DNA from: Hungatella sp. UBA7603
Lineage (GTDB): Bacteria > Bacillota > Clostridia > Lachnospirales > Lachnospiraceae
Assembly: GCA_002478865.1 (NCBI GenBank)
Contig: DLJZ01000021.1
Span: 61,351 to 125,350 of the forward strand
Reading direction: 5' to 3'
DNA length: 64,000 bases
Of the stretch, positions 42,482-51,525 are shown one piece after another. The position numbers were made by a program, and so were the translations under genes. A model generated the notes under the pieces. That model saw only the letters and a list, made by a program, of their open reading frames with translations, did not search any database and had not been told where the DNA came from. The first letter of the stretch is position 1. Every line of letters starts with the position of its first letter.

Positions 42482-42950
42482 CCCTGCCCTCCTTTTCTTT
42501 TGACTGGTTTAAATGTTCTGTTAATAGATGCAAAAGTCGAACAAACTCTCTTCTATCTTCGGAGGTCTCATAAGCACCCAAAATCTTTTCCCATAGTAGC
42601 TTTTCACTTTTTCTATGCTCCTCTTGAACCAATTTACCTTCGGTTGTTAGAGAAAGGCCAAAAGAACGTCTGTCTTTTTTACTAATGACGCGCTTTAACA
42701 ACCCTCTTTTTTCCAACCGATCAACGGCACTTGTTAAAGTACTTCCTGGTATGAGAAGGTCATCCGCAATTTCTTTTAATATCACATCTGGTTTTCGTTC
42801 TAATATGCTTAATATACTAATCTCTATGGTTGAAATACCAGAAAGCCTATCCTTCCAAAGTTCTTCATTGGTACGCTGCATGGAAAATATCAGTTCATGC
42901 CATACCTTATCAATGCCCTCAATCTCTTCCGCTGTGATCGTCTCTCTCAT
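42471..42950 (-). CDS. MarR family transcriptional regulator
   Basis: A 159-aa winged-helix repressor: I-S-I-L-S-I-L-E, then L-K-E-I-A-D-D-L-L-I-P-G-S-T-L-T-S-A-V-D-R-L-E-K-R-G, and the wing S-K-K-D-R-R-S-F. GGAGG lies 6 nt before ATG 42950; the ATG at 42956 would sit directly on the ribosome site. It is coupled to the SDR gene, and inverted/direct repeats lie in its promoter (42967-43000), which suggests autoregulation. Confidence 0.92.
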   Translation of the reverse strand: MRETITAEEIEGIDKVWHELIFSMQRTNEELWKDRLSGISTIEISILSILERKPDVILKEIADDLLIPGSTLTSAVDRLEKRGLLKRVISKKDRRSFGLSLTTEGKLVQEEHRKSEKLLWEKILGAYETSEDRREFVRLLHLLTEHLNQSKEKEGRDGE

Positions 42951-42966
42951 TTTCATCCTCCATTAC

Positions 42967-43000
42967 TACGAAATTCGTAATATCTTATAATCGTAATATA
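42967..43000. promoter_or_regulatory. Candidate MarR operator
   Basis: TACGAAATTCGTA (42967-42979) is a near-perfect palindrome, and ATATTACGA occurs twice as a direct repeat on the minus strand 19 bp apart, just upstream of the marR ribosome site. Confidence 0.5.
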
Positions 43001-43035
43001 CTCTCTTTTAATACCGATGTCAAATCTAACTAGAA

Positions 43036-43075
43036 AAAGCCTCCAGGCGCTGTTTCCAGCTCTCCAGAGGCTTTT
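43036..43075 (-). terminator. Terminator of the PTS operon
   Basis: AAAAGCCTC and GAGGCTTTT form a 9-bp stem, with a T run on the minus strand, 65 bp after the TrpA-like gene. Confidence 0.75.
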
Positions 43076-43139
43076 AGTCAGAACCTGTTGTTATATGATA
43101 ACACTCCCCTTGCAATCAATCACAACAGATACTTTCCTA

Positions 43140-43835
43140 TTATACTGCTTTTTTCAATTCTTCTATATAAGCAGCCAGGGCATCCATACCACCCTTTTGG
43201 TAACGCTTTATAAATTCAGTTCCTATAATCGCGCCATCGGCACCATTTTTCACCACTTCTTTCACATCCTGAGAAGACTTAATACCAAAGCCTACAAAAG
43301 CCGGAATAGAGGTTAAGCCTTTCACCCGCTTAATCACTTCAATATACTCCGTCGGGAGAGATTCAAAAGAACCGGTTTTCCCCTCTCCGGAAACAACATA
43401 GGCAAATAGCTGGTTATGCTCAAGGGCTACTGAAAGTGCTTTGTCGTCATAGGATTTACTTATTACTGAGATCTGGTTTGGAAAGGTTCCTGTTGGATAA
43501 TCACCATCCACACATAGAAAACCATGATACAAATCCTTAGAAACCTCACTTAGGCGGAAATGCTCCACGCCTTCTTTGTATGTCATGAGTACAACCTTAA
43601 AACGGAAACGTCTTTTTATTTCTTCTAATGTGTCTACCACATCATCATGGGTGATATCTCGAGCCAATGTTTCCTTATTAATTTCTTTAATTACGTCACC
43701 ATCCATAAAGGGATCGGAAACCGGTATGCCTATTTCAAGATATCCGGCTTCCCCCTGATCCAAAAGCTCCAGTATTCGGAAGAAACCTTCTCTATCCGGA
43801 TAGTGCAGCGTAAGGTAAAACACAAGATTTTTCAT
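43140..43835 (-). CDS. TrpA-like TIM-barrel lyase in a PTS operon
   Basis: A 231-aa homologue of tryptophan synthase alpha, shorter than the usual 260-270. The catalytic pair is kept: Glu34 in Y-L-E-I-G-I-P-V-S-D-P and Asp45 in F-M-D-G. Tyr146 in F-A-Y-V-V-S, G-F-G-I at 182-185 and the phosphate-binding G-A-I-I-G-T also align. There is no trpB and no other trp gene. Its ATG overlaps the TAA of the PTS IIC gene by one base. TrpA performs a retro-aldol cleavage of indole-glycerol phosphate; here the likely substrate is a phosphorylated compound delivered by this PTS. This is inference. Confidence 0.8.
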   Translation of the reverse strand: MKNLVFYLTLHYPDREGFFRILELLDQGEAGYLEIGIPVSDPFMDGDVIKEINKETLARDITHDDVVDTLEEIKRRFRFKVVLMTYKEGVEHFRLSEVSKDLYHGFLCVDGDYPTGTFPNQISVISKSYDDKALSVALEHNQLFAYVVSGEGKTGSFESLPTEYIEVIKRVKGLTSIPAFVGFGIKSSQDVKEVVKNGADGAIIGTEFIKRYQKGGMDALAAYIEELKKAV

Positions 43836-45115
43836 TACATACCTCCAAATAATTTAAGCACCAAACCTAAAATCGGGCCGTAGAAGGAGTAATCGGTTTC
43901 GCTTAAGATACGCATAATTGGTGCATAGCTTCCGATCATTGGAAGAAGTAGCGCCTGTCCAAATATAAGGATCAGACCGTTTACAAAGGAACCGATGATG
44001 GCACCTCTGCGTCCTCCATGGGCATTACCAAAGATAGCTGTAATTGCACCAGTGAAAAAGGTAGGAATCAGTGCCGGGAATACCACTACTGGATAATTCA
44101 TCATTCCAAGAATCATCATTCCGATCAGACCTGCAATTAAACTGGTAAGAAAACCTACGATTACAGAGTTTGGATAGTTAGGGAATAACAGTGGAATGTC
44201 AAGTCCTGGTACTGAATTTGGAATGATTTTGTTGGCGATACCATGGAATGCTGCAATGATTTCAGAAAGCATCATTCTTACACCAGTAATAATAACGGTG
44301 ATCCATAAACCAAAGGTAACTCCTCGTAAAATACTAAATACTACAAAGTCCTGTCCACTTGTTACATTTTCACGTACCCACGTTGGTCCGGCAATTAAAC
44401 TTAATACAAAAAACAAAATTGTCATAACGATGGTCAGTGAAATCGTCATCTCTCTTAAAAAATTAAGCTTCTTTGGTACTTTGATATTCTCAAGATCATG
44501 TTCCTTGTTTCCAAACGCTTTTCCAAGAAGAGAAGAAATAAGAATACCAATGGAACTGGAATGGGCAAGGGTAAAGCCCTCTCCTCCCTTTACTTCCTTC
44601 ATAAATAATGAAACGTATGCGCAGGAAAATGTCATATATGCGCCAAGGAGCAGGGAACCAATGATAACCATAGGAACAAAAGTAAGATTTGTTCCGAATT
44701 TCAGCAATGCAGCAATCAAACCTGCATAGAAAAAGGATACGTGTGCTGATAAGTGAACAAATTTAAAACGGGTAAATCTTGCAAGAAGAAGATTCACTAG
44801 AAAGCCTAAAGCAAAGATGAGTGCCATCTCTGTTCCGATTCCAGTTAAACTTTCACTTGATGCTGCTCCAATATCTGCCGCAGCTACCGGTACGTTAAAA
44901 ATCTTAGAAATCAAGCTCTGGAGAGGCAATAGTGCCATACCAAGGGTCTGTCCTCCTACGTTGATCATGGTAAAGCCAATCATGGTCTTAATCACGCTTG
45001 GAAGAATCTGATCCCAGGTTTTCTTCTGAGCCGCCATACCAACGATGACTACGATTCCAATGATGAATACGGCCTGGCTGAAAACATTATTAATCAAATA
45101 CATTAATACTCCCAT
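43835..45115 (-). CDS. PTS ascorbate-type transporter subunit IIC (UlaA/SgaT family)
   Basis: A 426-aa membrane protein with about 10-11 helices, of the UlaA/SgaT permease family. Family-like blocks are G-G-Q-T-L-G-M-A-L-L-P-L near residue 54, F-T-R-F-K-F-V-H-L-S-A-H, and I-F-G-N-A-H-G-G-R-R-G-A near 360. GGGAG lies 6 nt before ATG 45115. It forms an operon with the regulator/IIA, IIB and TrpA-like genes. Homologues carry L-ascorbate, but the attached enzyme is not an ascorbate-pathway enzyme, so another substrate is possible. Confidence 0.92.
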   Translation of the reverse strand: MGVLMYLINNVFSQAVFIIGIVVIVGMAAQKKTWDQILPSVIKTMIGFTMINVGGQTLGMALLPLQSLISKIFNVPVAAADIGAASSESLTGIGTEMALIFALGFLVNLLLARFTRFKFVHLSAHVSFFYAGLIAALLKFGTNLTFVPMVIIGSLLLGAYMTFSCAYVSLFMKEVKGGEGFTLAHSSSIGILISSLLGKAFGNKEHDLENIKVPKKLNFLREMTISLTIVMTILFFVLSLIAGPTWVRENVTSGQDFVVFSILRGVTFGLWITVIITGVRMMLSEIIAAFHGIANKIIPNSVPGLDIPLLFPNYPNSVIVGFLTSLIAGLIGMMILGMMNYPVVVFPALIPTFFTGAITAIFGNAHGGRRGAIIGSFVNGLILIFGQALLLPMIGSYAPIMRILSETDYSFYGPILGLVLKLFGGM

Positions 45116-45157
45116 TTTTATCTCCCTTCTAAGGCTTACCTAAGCCCCTTAAGTGAA

Positions 45158-45433
45158 TCACTTCTTATTAATCGCCTCAAGAAGCTGTTCTTTTAAATAC
45201 TGTTTGTCCATCATATTGTCGATTCGGATGATATGAGCCTTGGAATCTCTCAGTACATCTGCAAAATCAGACGTAGTAATTAATATGTCATAAAAATCTG
45301 CACTAACGGATCCAATATCAGAAGCATCCACGGTTGCTTCTATTTTTTCAGCATCTAGAATCTGCTGAGTAAACAAACGAAGCATCATTGAACTACCTAC
45401 ACCTGCACCACATACTGTTACGATCTTGATCAT
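45158..45433 (-). CDS. PTS IIB component, ascorbate (SgaB) type
   Basis: A 91-aa PTS lactose/cellobiose-like IIB-fold protein. The phospho-acceptor is Cys8 in T-V-C-G-A-G-V-G-S-S. Length and sequence match UlaB/SgaB. It overlaps the upstream regulator gene by four bases and lies 42 bp before the IIC gene. It passes phosphate from the IIA domain (in the regulator) to the imported sugar. Confidence 0.94.
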   Translation of the reverse strand: MIKIVTVCGAGVGSSMMLRLFTQQILDAEKIEATVDASDIGSVSADFYDILITTSDFADVLRDSKAHIIRIDNMMDKQYLKEQLLEAINKK

Positions 45434-47463
45434 AATGATCCCTCCTTAATAATATCTAAGATTTGTTCTGCATTTTCCGCCATAATCAGGCGTTCCACTT
45501 TATTTTCATCCATCAATATATCTGCAAGCTCTGTCAGAGCTTTTAAATGGGACTGATGGTCAATGGCACATAAGCCTACGACGATCTTAACTGGATCGTT
45601 CTTTGGATGACCGAATGGAATCGGCTCTTTTAATGTTACAATGCTAAGTCCTATATCCAGAGCGCCTTCCTCTGGTCTTGCATGAGGCATTGCAATTCCT
45701 GGTGCAATGACGATATAAGTGCCATTTACCTCAACATTCTTTATCATGGCACGGATATAAGCTTCCTCTGCCAGCCCTTTATGAACCAGAAGCCTTCCGC
45801 TTTCCGTTACGGCTTCATCCCGGCTGGTAGCTTCAAATTTCGCTGAAATCAATTCAGTGGTCAAAATTTCTTTTAACATAGGTTGGTATATTCCTTTCTT
45901 TAATTGTGATTTTTCTGTAATTCCCAAATAAATACTCAATTCATTCTTTAAGTGAGGCAGTTGATCTTCCTCCACCTTAACGTATTTGTGAATGATATTC
46001 ATCACATCTGATATATGAATCCTTGCCGTGAGAAAGGATAATTGATTCTGTATTTCTTTGATATCATAGTCTGAAAGGTATGGGGTCACCTTAATGACTG
46101 GAATATCTCTGAATCGAAATGGTACGGTTGAAATAATAAAATCAGGATAGTGTTCCTTAAGCCATAGGGCAGCATTCCTTGCACCAAAGGTTCCAAGAAT
46201 GTTTACATGGAAGATGGATTGCAACCTGCTCTTTAATATTTCGGAAGTACTAATCCCCGCATTGCATACAATAATCACATTGGGTGTCCTACGGACTTGT
46301 TTCTCATTGCGTTCGATGACGGAAGCAAAGAATAAAGTAAAGTAAGATATTTCATGCTCATGAAACGTTACCTTTAGCTTGTCCTCTAATACCTTGGCAC
46401 CCTTTTCCACTGCCTTGTTAAGCCTTGAGAAATGATCTAACACGTATTGAAGCAATGGATTTTCTGCCCATTCCAAAGACAATGCCCTCTTATAGGCAGG
46501 ACGCAGGTGATTGAGAAGTCCCTCATAAAGTTTGGAATCCGTTAAAAATGGCTCAAAACCATATTCCTTTTCTACTGCCTCGATAAACTCATTGGTTACA
46601 AGATGAAAGGGAAGCCATTTTTCCGATAGCAGCTCCTCGTATTTAACTACGGAAGCTTCTCCTAGCTTATTGGCCAGATAAAAGCAGTCATCCACTGGCA
46701 CCTCTTTGCCAAAGAGTTCTTCCAGCTCCTTCTTTCGTTCTACAAAGGTGATTTCTTCCCTGGTCAGGGGCTCCCTGGGACCTTCTGGAAACCATTTTCC
46801 GATGGAAAGTCTGGCATAGGTGACCCAAACAGTTACTAGCATTCTCTGAAACGATACATCGCTTAATTCTACATTCAGCCGTTTTGCCACATCATCTAGA
46901 AATGCTTCACAGGAATAGAGAAACTGGGAATTTCGTTTTTCTAATTTATCCTCAAAAAACAATGGATCTTCGCTGATTGTAAGGATGAGTAAATTTCTTA
47001 TACTTCTCTCATTTCCAGTGATTCGGTATCCCTTAAAGGGCAAGGCCTCCATTCCTATGGTATGGAAACGAAATATCTCCTTTATCTCCTTTAGATCTCC
47101 TAGGAGCGTATTTCTGGATATGTCCAGTTCTTTGACTAAATCTTCTACGGTAAAATGGTCTCCGGATAATAAGATGGATTCAATCACACGAAGCCTGCGA
47201 AATCTTTGATTGGATAAGACAAAATCAGAGGTTGAACCAATCAGCTCCTCAAATTCAATGATTAAAGGTTCCTCATAAATCAGTTTTCCTTTATCTGCAC
47301 TTATGACCGGATACCCGGCGGCTTCTAGCATCTCATTTAATTTTTTTATATCGCTGTATATTGTCCTGGTACTTACAGCCATCTGCTGCGCCAGCTCCCG
47401 GACTGTGAATTCACGTTTGTTCTGGCATACTAGCAGGAATATGTTTGGAAGTCGATTTTCCAT
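45430..47463 (-). CDS. PRD-containing transcriptional regulator with EIIB- and EIIA-like domains
   Basis: A 677-aa BglG/MtlR-type activator. It has an N-terminal helix-turn-helix (V-R-E-L-A-Q-Q-M-A-V-S-T-R-T-I-Y-S-D-I), a second HTH near 90-150, two PTS regulation domains (about 190-390), a IIB-like domain with I-V-C-N-A-G-I-S-T-S, and a C-terminal type-2 EIIA domain with the phospho-His594 in A-M-P-H-A-R-P. No separate IIA gene is present, so this domain may also serve transport. AGGAGG precedes ATG 47463; an upstream extension to 47520 lacks a site. Confidence 0.93.
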   Translation of the reverse strand: MENRLPNIFLLVCQNKREFTVRELAQQMAVSTRTIYSDIKKLNEMLEAAGYPVISADKGKLIYEEPLIIEFEELIGSTSDFVLSNQRFRRLRVIESILLSGDHFTVEDLVKELDISRNTLLGDLKEIKEIFRFHTIGMEALPFKGYRITGNERSIRNLLILTISEDPLFFEDKLEKRNSQFLYSCEAFLDDVAKRLNVELSDVSFQRMLVTVWVTYARLSIGKWFPEGPREPLTREEITFVERKKELEELFGKEVPVDDCFYLANKLGEASVVKYEELLSEKWLPFHLVTNEFIEAVEKEYGFEPFLTDSKLYEGLLNHLRPAYKRALSLEWAENPLLQYVLDHFSRLNKAVEKGAKVLEDKLKVTFHEHEISYFTLFFASVIERNEKQVRRTPNVIIVCNAGISTSEILKSRLQSIFHVNILGTFGARNAALWLKEHYPDFIISTVPFRFRDIPVIKVTPYLSDYDIKEIQNQLSFLTARIHISDVMNIIHKYVKVEEDQLPHLKNELSIYLGITEKSQLKKGIYQPMLKEILTTELISAKFEATSRDEAVTESGRLLVHKGLAEEAYIRAMIKNVEVNGTYIVIAPGIAMPHARPEEGALDIGLSIVTLKEPIPFGHPKNDPVKIVVGLCAIDHQSHLKALTELADILMDENKVERLIMAENAEQILDIIKEGSL

Positions 47464-47597
47464 TGGTTCCTCCTTTATGATGAAAGTATAACATTTGTGC
47501 AAAACCATCAACAAATCCAATTTGTTTCAATAATTTTGAACAGATATGTATATGATGTGTAAATATAATATTTTCTATCTCTAAAATATCTGATTTT

Positions 47598-47891
47598 TCA
47601 TTTTTTATCCTTTTTTCTTGGATTTGAAGGAAACCAACCCTTTTCCACTCGTTTCTCCTGCTCGAATAATTCACCGATACTCCAGAGAAGGGAGAACCCC
47701 ATTACCGCGGATACACAAGAGGCAGCAATGTGAGCGAGAAAAAGAGACAGGCCAATAAAAGTAATCCCAGAAACCAAAAACAAAGGCCATACCTTCGTTC
47801 CAAAGTAATACTCCGATTTAATTACAACCGGATGCAGCAGCCCGATAATAAGAAAAGTTCCAATTCCAGTTATGATTCCTAAATAATTCAT
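47598..47891 (-). CDS. DUF4491 family membrane protein
   Basis: A 97-aa protein with three hydrophobic helices and a basic C-terminal tail (N-P-R-K-K-D-K-K). The core N-Y-L-G-I-I-T-G, L-L-H-P-V-V-I-K-S-E-Y-Y-F-G and F-S-L-L-W-S-I-G-E-L-F-E-Q matches DUF4491. The function is unknown. GGGAGGG precedes ATG 47891. It lies upstream of the PTS regulator, separated by an AT-rich promoter-like gap. Confidence 0.85.
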   Translation of the reverse strand: MNYLGIITGIGTFLIIGLLHPVVIKSEYYFGTKVWPLFLVSGITFIGLSLFLAHIAASCVSAVMGFSLLWSIGELFEQEKRVEKGWFPSNPRKKDKK

Positions 47892-48008
47892 AAGTCCCTC
47901 CCTATGGATCTCCCGTGATATTTACAGAAATATCTTTTTCACTTTATATGTTATCTTATTTTCAATGGAATGGAATTATACAACAACCCATGGCTTATAG
48001 ATAGACAC

Positions 48009-48047
48009 AAAAATCGAAGGCATGCATCTACATACCTTCGATCGTTT
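48009..48047 (-). terminator. Terminator of the 2-oxoacid oxidoreductase operon
   Basis: On the minus strand ATCGAAGGTATG pairs with CATGCCTTCGAT, followed by TTTTTG. Confidence 0.85.
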
Positions 48048-48072
48048 TACGTTCACATACTATCTATTTTTC

Positions 48073-48918
48073 TTAAATGAAGCTATGGATCAGGTTATCA
48101 AGGACACCATTATCCCGCTCCTGATCAAGCAGAGGTTTTCCGTCCTTTAGTAAAGCATGCTTCTTATGGAAATCTGGTTTCTCCTCTCTATAAATAATTC
48201 CAGTAGGAATTTTATCATCTAATCCCATTGCAATTCTCATCGCCTCCAGCTTATCTGACGGATCATAATCCTCGGGAAGAGGCATGACTGCATTTTTATA
48301 GTAAGCGAAGGTATTTATCTTATTAAAGGTGATACATGGTTGCATGATATCCACATAGGCGTACCCAGGATATTCAATTGCCGCTTTCATAATGGCGGTC
48401 AACTGCTTCGCATCTCCGCTAAAACCTCTCGCTACAAAACCAGCTCCTGACGCCAAAGCCAAAAGCATAGGATTTAAAGGAGCATTGATATTACCCTCCG
48501 TCTGCACTACAGTCACATGACCTTCTGCTGTGGTTGGAGATGCCTGCCCTTTGGTCAGACCGTAAATCTGATTGTCATGGACAAAATGGGCGATATTAAC
48601 GTTTCTTCTTATATTGTGAATAAAGTGGTTTCCACCCTCCCCATAAGAATCTCCGTCTCCGGAATTGACGATTACGGTAAGGTCTTCATTGGCTATTTTA
48701 GCTGCCACTGCTGCTGGAAGTGCTCTGCCGTGAAGGCCGCAAAAGCTATTGGCACTGATATATTGAGGTGTTTTTGCCGCCTGACCAATGCCGCCAAGCA
48801 TTAGTACTTCATGGGGACTTTTTCCTAACTCTTCTAAGGCCGTTTTTAAACTATTTAATATGGAAAAATTACCGCAGCCAGGACACCAGGCTGTTTCATA
48901 TGTTTTAAATTCACTCAT
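48073..48918 (-). CDS. 2-oxoacid:ferredoxin oxidoreductase, beta subunit
   Basis: A 281-aa thiamine-diphosphate subunit. N-terminal W-C-P-G-C-G-N binds part of an iron-sulfur cluster; G-L-H-G-R-A-L-P-A-A is the family loop; G-D-G-D-S-Y-G-E-G-G-N-H-F is the ThDP/magnesium motif. With the alpha subunit it decarboxylates a 2-oxoacid to acyl-CoA while reducing ferredoxin. Whether the substrate is 2-oxoglutarate, a branched-chain oxoacid or pyruvate cannot be decided. It overlaps the alpha gene by four bases. Confidence 0.92.
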   Translation of the reverse strand: MSEFKTYETAWCPGCGNFSILNSLKTALEELGKSPHEVLMLGGIGQAAKTPQYISANSFCGLHGRALPAAVAAKIANEDLTVIVNSGDGDSYGEGGNHFIHNIRRNVNIAHFVHDNQIYGLTKGQASPTTAEGHVTVVQTEGNINAPLNPMLLALASGAGFVARGFSGDAKQLTAIMKAAIEYPGYAYVDIMQPCITFNKINTFAYYKNAVMPLPEDYDPSDKLEAMRIAMGLDDKIPTGIIYREEKPDFHKKHALLKDGKPLLDQERDNGVLDNLIHSFI

Positions 48919-50582
48919 GACTTTTGACCTCCTTCCAGAAGCTGTGCTACAATTTCTTCCCCAGTAATCTGGCGTCCATCGTATTTTAAGATGCTATCAT
49001 GACATGCAATTCCAGTTTCTCCCCGGATGAGGGAGGCTAGTTGACCCGTAGCATTTTGTTCTACGTTGATCAACGTTCTGCCTTTCGCATATTTGTTCAG
49101 TTGTTTTTGAGGAAGTGGATAAATATCGCCAAATACAAGGGCTCCGTAGTTTCCTCCATTCCGATTTAAAGTTTGTACTGCTTCCTTTAATGGACCATAG
49201 AGAGAACCCCAGCCAAGAAGAAGCGTGTTACAATTCTCATCTCCTATAAATTCCGGTTCCAAAAGTTCATCACAAAGGCCATCTAATTTCTTCATGCGCT
49301 TCTCCACCATCTGATTTCGAACCGTAGCGGATTCTGTGATCCAACCTCTTTCATCATGCTCATCACTGTCTGCTGCTACCAAATGTTTTGTCTTACCTGG
49401 AATTAGACGTTTTGAGATGCCGTCCTCCGTAAGTCTGTAACGAAGGTAGTCCCCTTCTGCTTCTGTGTCGTAATTTACCATTGAGATCTTTGATACGTCG
49501 TAAGGTTTCACACAGGCGGTTGTGTCTCCAAGATATTGATCACTTAAAAGAATGATCGGAATCTGATATTTTTCCGCTAGGTTTAAGGCTCTGGCTGTTT
49601 GATAAAAAGCATCTTCCTGAGTTCTTAGAGCAATGACCATACGAGGGAATTCTCCCTGGGAAGCAGAGACAACAAATTTCAAATCACTTTGTTCTGTTCT
49701 GGTAGGAAGACCGGTTGCAGGGCCTGGCCTTTGTACATCCACGACCACAAGAGGAATCTCTGCAATTCCAGAAAAACCTAAAGCCTCTACCTTAAGACAA
49801 AATCCTCCACCGCTGGTTCCCGTCATGGCTCTAGCGCCTGCAAAGGAAGCACCAAGGGCCATGTTAACTGCCGCTATCTCATCTTCTGCCTGCTCCACTA
49901 AAACTTTGGCAGCGTTTCCTACTGATGCCAAATATTCAAGAACCGCTGTGGATGGTGACATTGGGTAAGCAGCATAAAACTTAAGTCCTCCTGCCACCGC
50001 TCCCAGCCCTAAAGCTTCACTTCCTGAAATCAACATATAGTCAGAAAATCCACCATCTAAGTGTTCAAATAATGAATCTACGCTTTTATAACCAGCATCT
50101 GCGGCTTTTACATTCACTTCAAGAATCTTATCATTCATCTGGCTGGTCATAACCTCTTCCACATAGGATAATGGCTCTCCAAACAACTTTAAAACGGCAC
50201 CGACAGCGACGCTACCAGAGGCTCTTATATTTCCCAGTTCTTTTGCAATTTGGGTCATGGGAAGCTTTATAATGTTTAAATCCGGATCTGAATAATCCAG
50301 ACTACTGTCACATAATATAAAACCCTTCTTATTTAATTTGTCCTTATGTAATTCAATGGTCTCTTCATTCAGAGCAATGATTCCATCGAGAATATAACTA
50401 TGAGAAGTAATTTCCTCTGTTCCAAACCGGAGCAAAGAAAAGTTATGGCCACCGCGTACACGGGACATGAAATCTCTGGTTGTAAAAATATAGTAACCGG
50501 AACGCTTTAAAAGCTTTTCCAGAATCGATACTGTGGTGTCAATGCCCTGTCCTGCTGCACCGCCAACTAATATATTATACAT
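48915..50582 (-). CDS. 2-oxoacid:ferredoxin oxidoreductase, fused gamma-alpha subunit
   Basis: A 555-aa subunit. The gamma domain is N-terminal (about 1-175, with V-G-G-A-A-G-Q-G-I-D and R-V-R-G-G-H-N-F) and fused to the alpha domain (about 190-555, with G-S-E-A-L-G-L-G-A-V-A-G-G, A-Y-P-M-S-P-S-T and T-S-G-G-G-F). AAAGGAGG lies before ATG 50582; the frame runs to 50615 without another site. It is co-transcribed with the beta gene. No ferredoxin-like delta gene is adjacent. Confidence 0.92.
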   Translation of the reverse strand: MYNILVGGAAGQGIDTTVSILEKLLKRSGYYIFTTRDFMSRVRGGHNFSLLRFGTEEITSHSYILDGIIALNEETIELHKDKLNKKGFILCDSSLDYSDPDLNIIKLPMTQIAKELGNIRASGSVAVGAVLKLFGEPLSYVEEVMTSQMNDKILEVNVKAADAGYKSVDSLFEHLDGGFSDYMLISGSEALGLGAVAGGLKFYAAYPMSPSTAVLEYLASVGNAAKVLVEQAEDEIAAVNMALGASFAGARAMTGTSGGGFCLKVEALGFSGIAEIPLVVVDVQRPGPATGLPTRTEQSDLKFVVSASQGEFPRMVIALRTQEDAFYQTARALNLAEKYQIPIILLSDQYLGDTTACVKPYDVSKISMVNYDTEAEGDYLRYRLTEDGISKRLIPGKTKHLVAADSDEHDERGWITESATVRNQMVEKRMKKLDGLCDELLEPEFIGDENCNTLLLGWGSLYGPLKEAVQTLNRNGGNYGALVFGDIYPLPQKQLNKYAKGRTLINVEQNATGQLASLIRGETGIACHDSILKYDGRQITGEEIVAQLLEGGQKS

Positions 50583-50743
50583 ATGCTTACCTCCTTTAAT
50601 TCTTTTGTTAATCATAACCTATTTCGACAGAATTTGCAATATTTATTATAATCACATTAAAAGTTTAATTATTCGTTTATTAATTGTTTATTTTATATCA
50701 ACTTTGCGTTCTTATACAAAAATAGGATAAACATCTAAGTGCT

Positions 50744-51508
50744 TCATCTCTTAACAAAATAAAATCTGGACTCATCTTCCTCTGAAAAGCTTTGTATTTT
50801 CACACCAAAGGTTTCTCCAATTCGCTCATGAAGTCTCTGATCTGTAACCAAGTTAGATCCCTGAATTCTCCCCTTATTCATCAATATGATGTTGTCCGCA
50901 TAATTTAAAGCCAGATTCATATCATGAAGAACCATTACCACTGTCTTCCCCCCTATTTGGTTCATATCACGAATCAATTCCATCATCTCATAAGATACAT
51001 TGATGTCTAGATAGGTGGTTGGCTCATCTAGAAATATGATATGGGTATCCTGCGCCAGAATCATAGCGAGAAATACTCTTTGACGTTCTCCCCCAGATAG
51101 CTGACACATGCGCTTCTCTCTTAGGATTTTGCAGTCAGCCATATCTATGGCCTGATCAATCATGAGATAATCTTCTTTTGACGCAGGCTTTAAGAATGAT
51201 TGGTGAGGATACCTTCCGGATAAGACAGCCTGTTCCACTGTCATGTCTGGGATATGACCATTTTGCAACAACACGGAGATCTCTCTCGCAAAAGACTTTC
51301 TACGGATTGAACTGATTTCCACCCCATGTAACAAAATCCTCCCTTGATGGGGCTTTAACAATCGGGATGCCAGCTTAATCACCGTGCTTTTTCCACAGCC
51401 GTTTGGGCCAATGACTACGGTTATCTTGCCATCTTCAAAACATAGATTCATATCTTCAATGAAAGGAGTTTTATTATACGAATACGTTACATGCTCAAAT
51501 TGAATCAT
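50744..51508 (-). CDS. ABC transporter ATP-binding protein, iron-siderophore/heme/B12 (FecE) type
   Basis: A 254-aa ATPase. Walker A is G-P-N-G-C-G-K-S-T, the signature L-S-G-G-E-R-Q-R-V, Walker B I-I-F-L-D-E-P-T-T-Y-L-D and the H-loop V-L-H-D-M-N. The layout is that of FecE/FepC/BtuD proteins. It lies 17 bp after the permease gene, last in the four-gene operon. Confidence 0.93.
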   Translation of the reverse strand: MIQFEHVTYSYNKTPFIEDMNLCFEDGKITVVIGPNGCGKSTVIKLASRLLKPHQGRILLHGVEISSIRRKSFAREISVLLQNGHIPDMTVEQAVLSGRYPHQSFLKPASKEDYLMIDQAIDMADCKILREKRMCQLSGGERQRVFLAMILAQDTHIIFLDEPTTYLDINVSYEMMELIRDMNQIGGKTVVMVLHDMNLALNYADNIILMNKGRIQGSNLVTDQRLHERIGETFGVKIQSFSEEDESRFYFVKR

Positions 51509-51525
51509 ATCATAATCTCCTTTCC

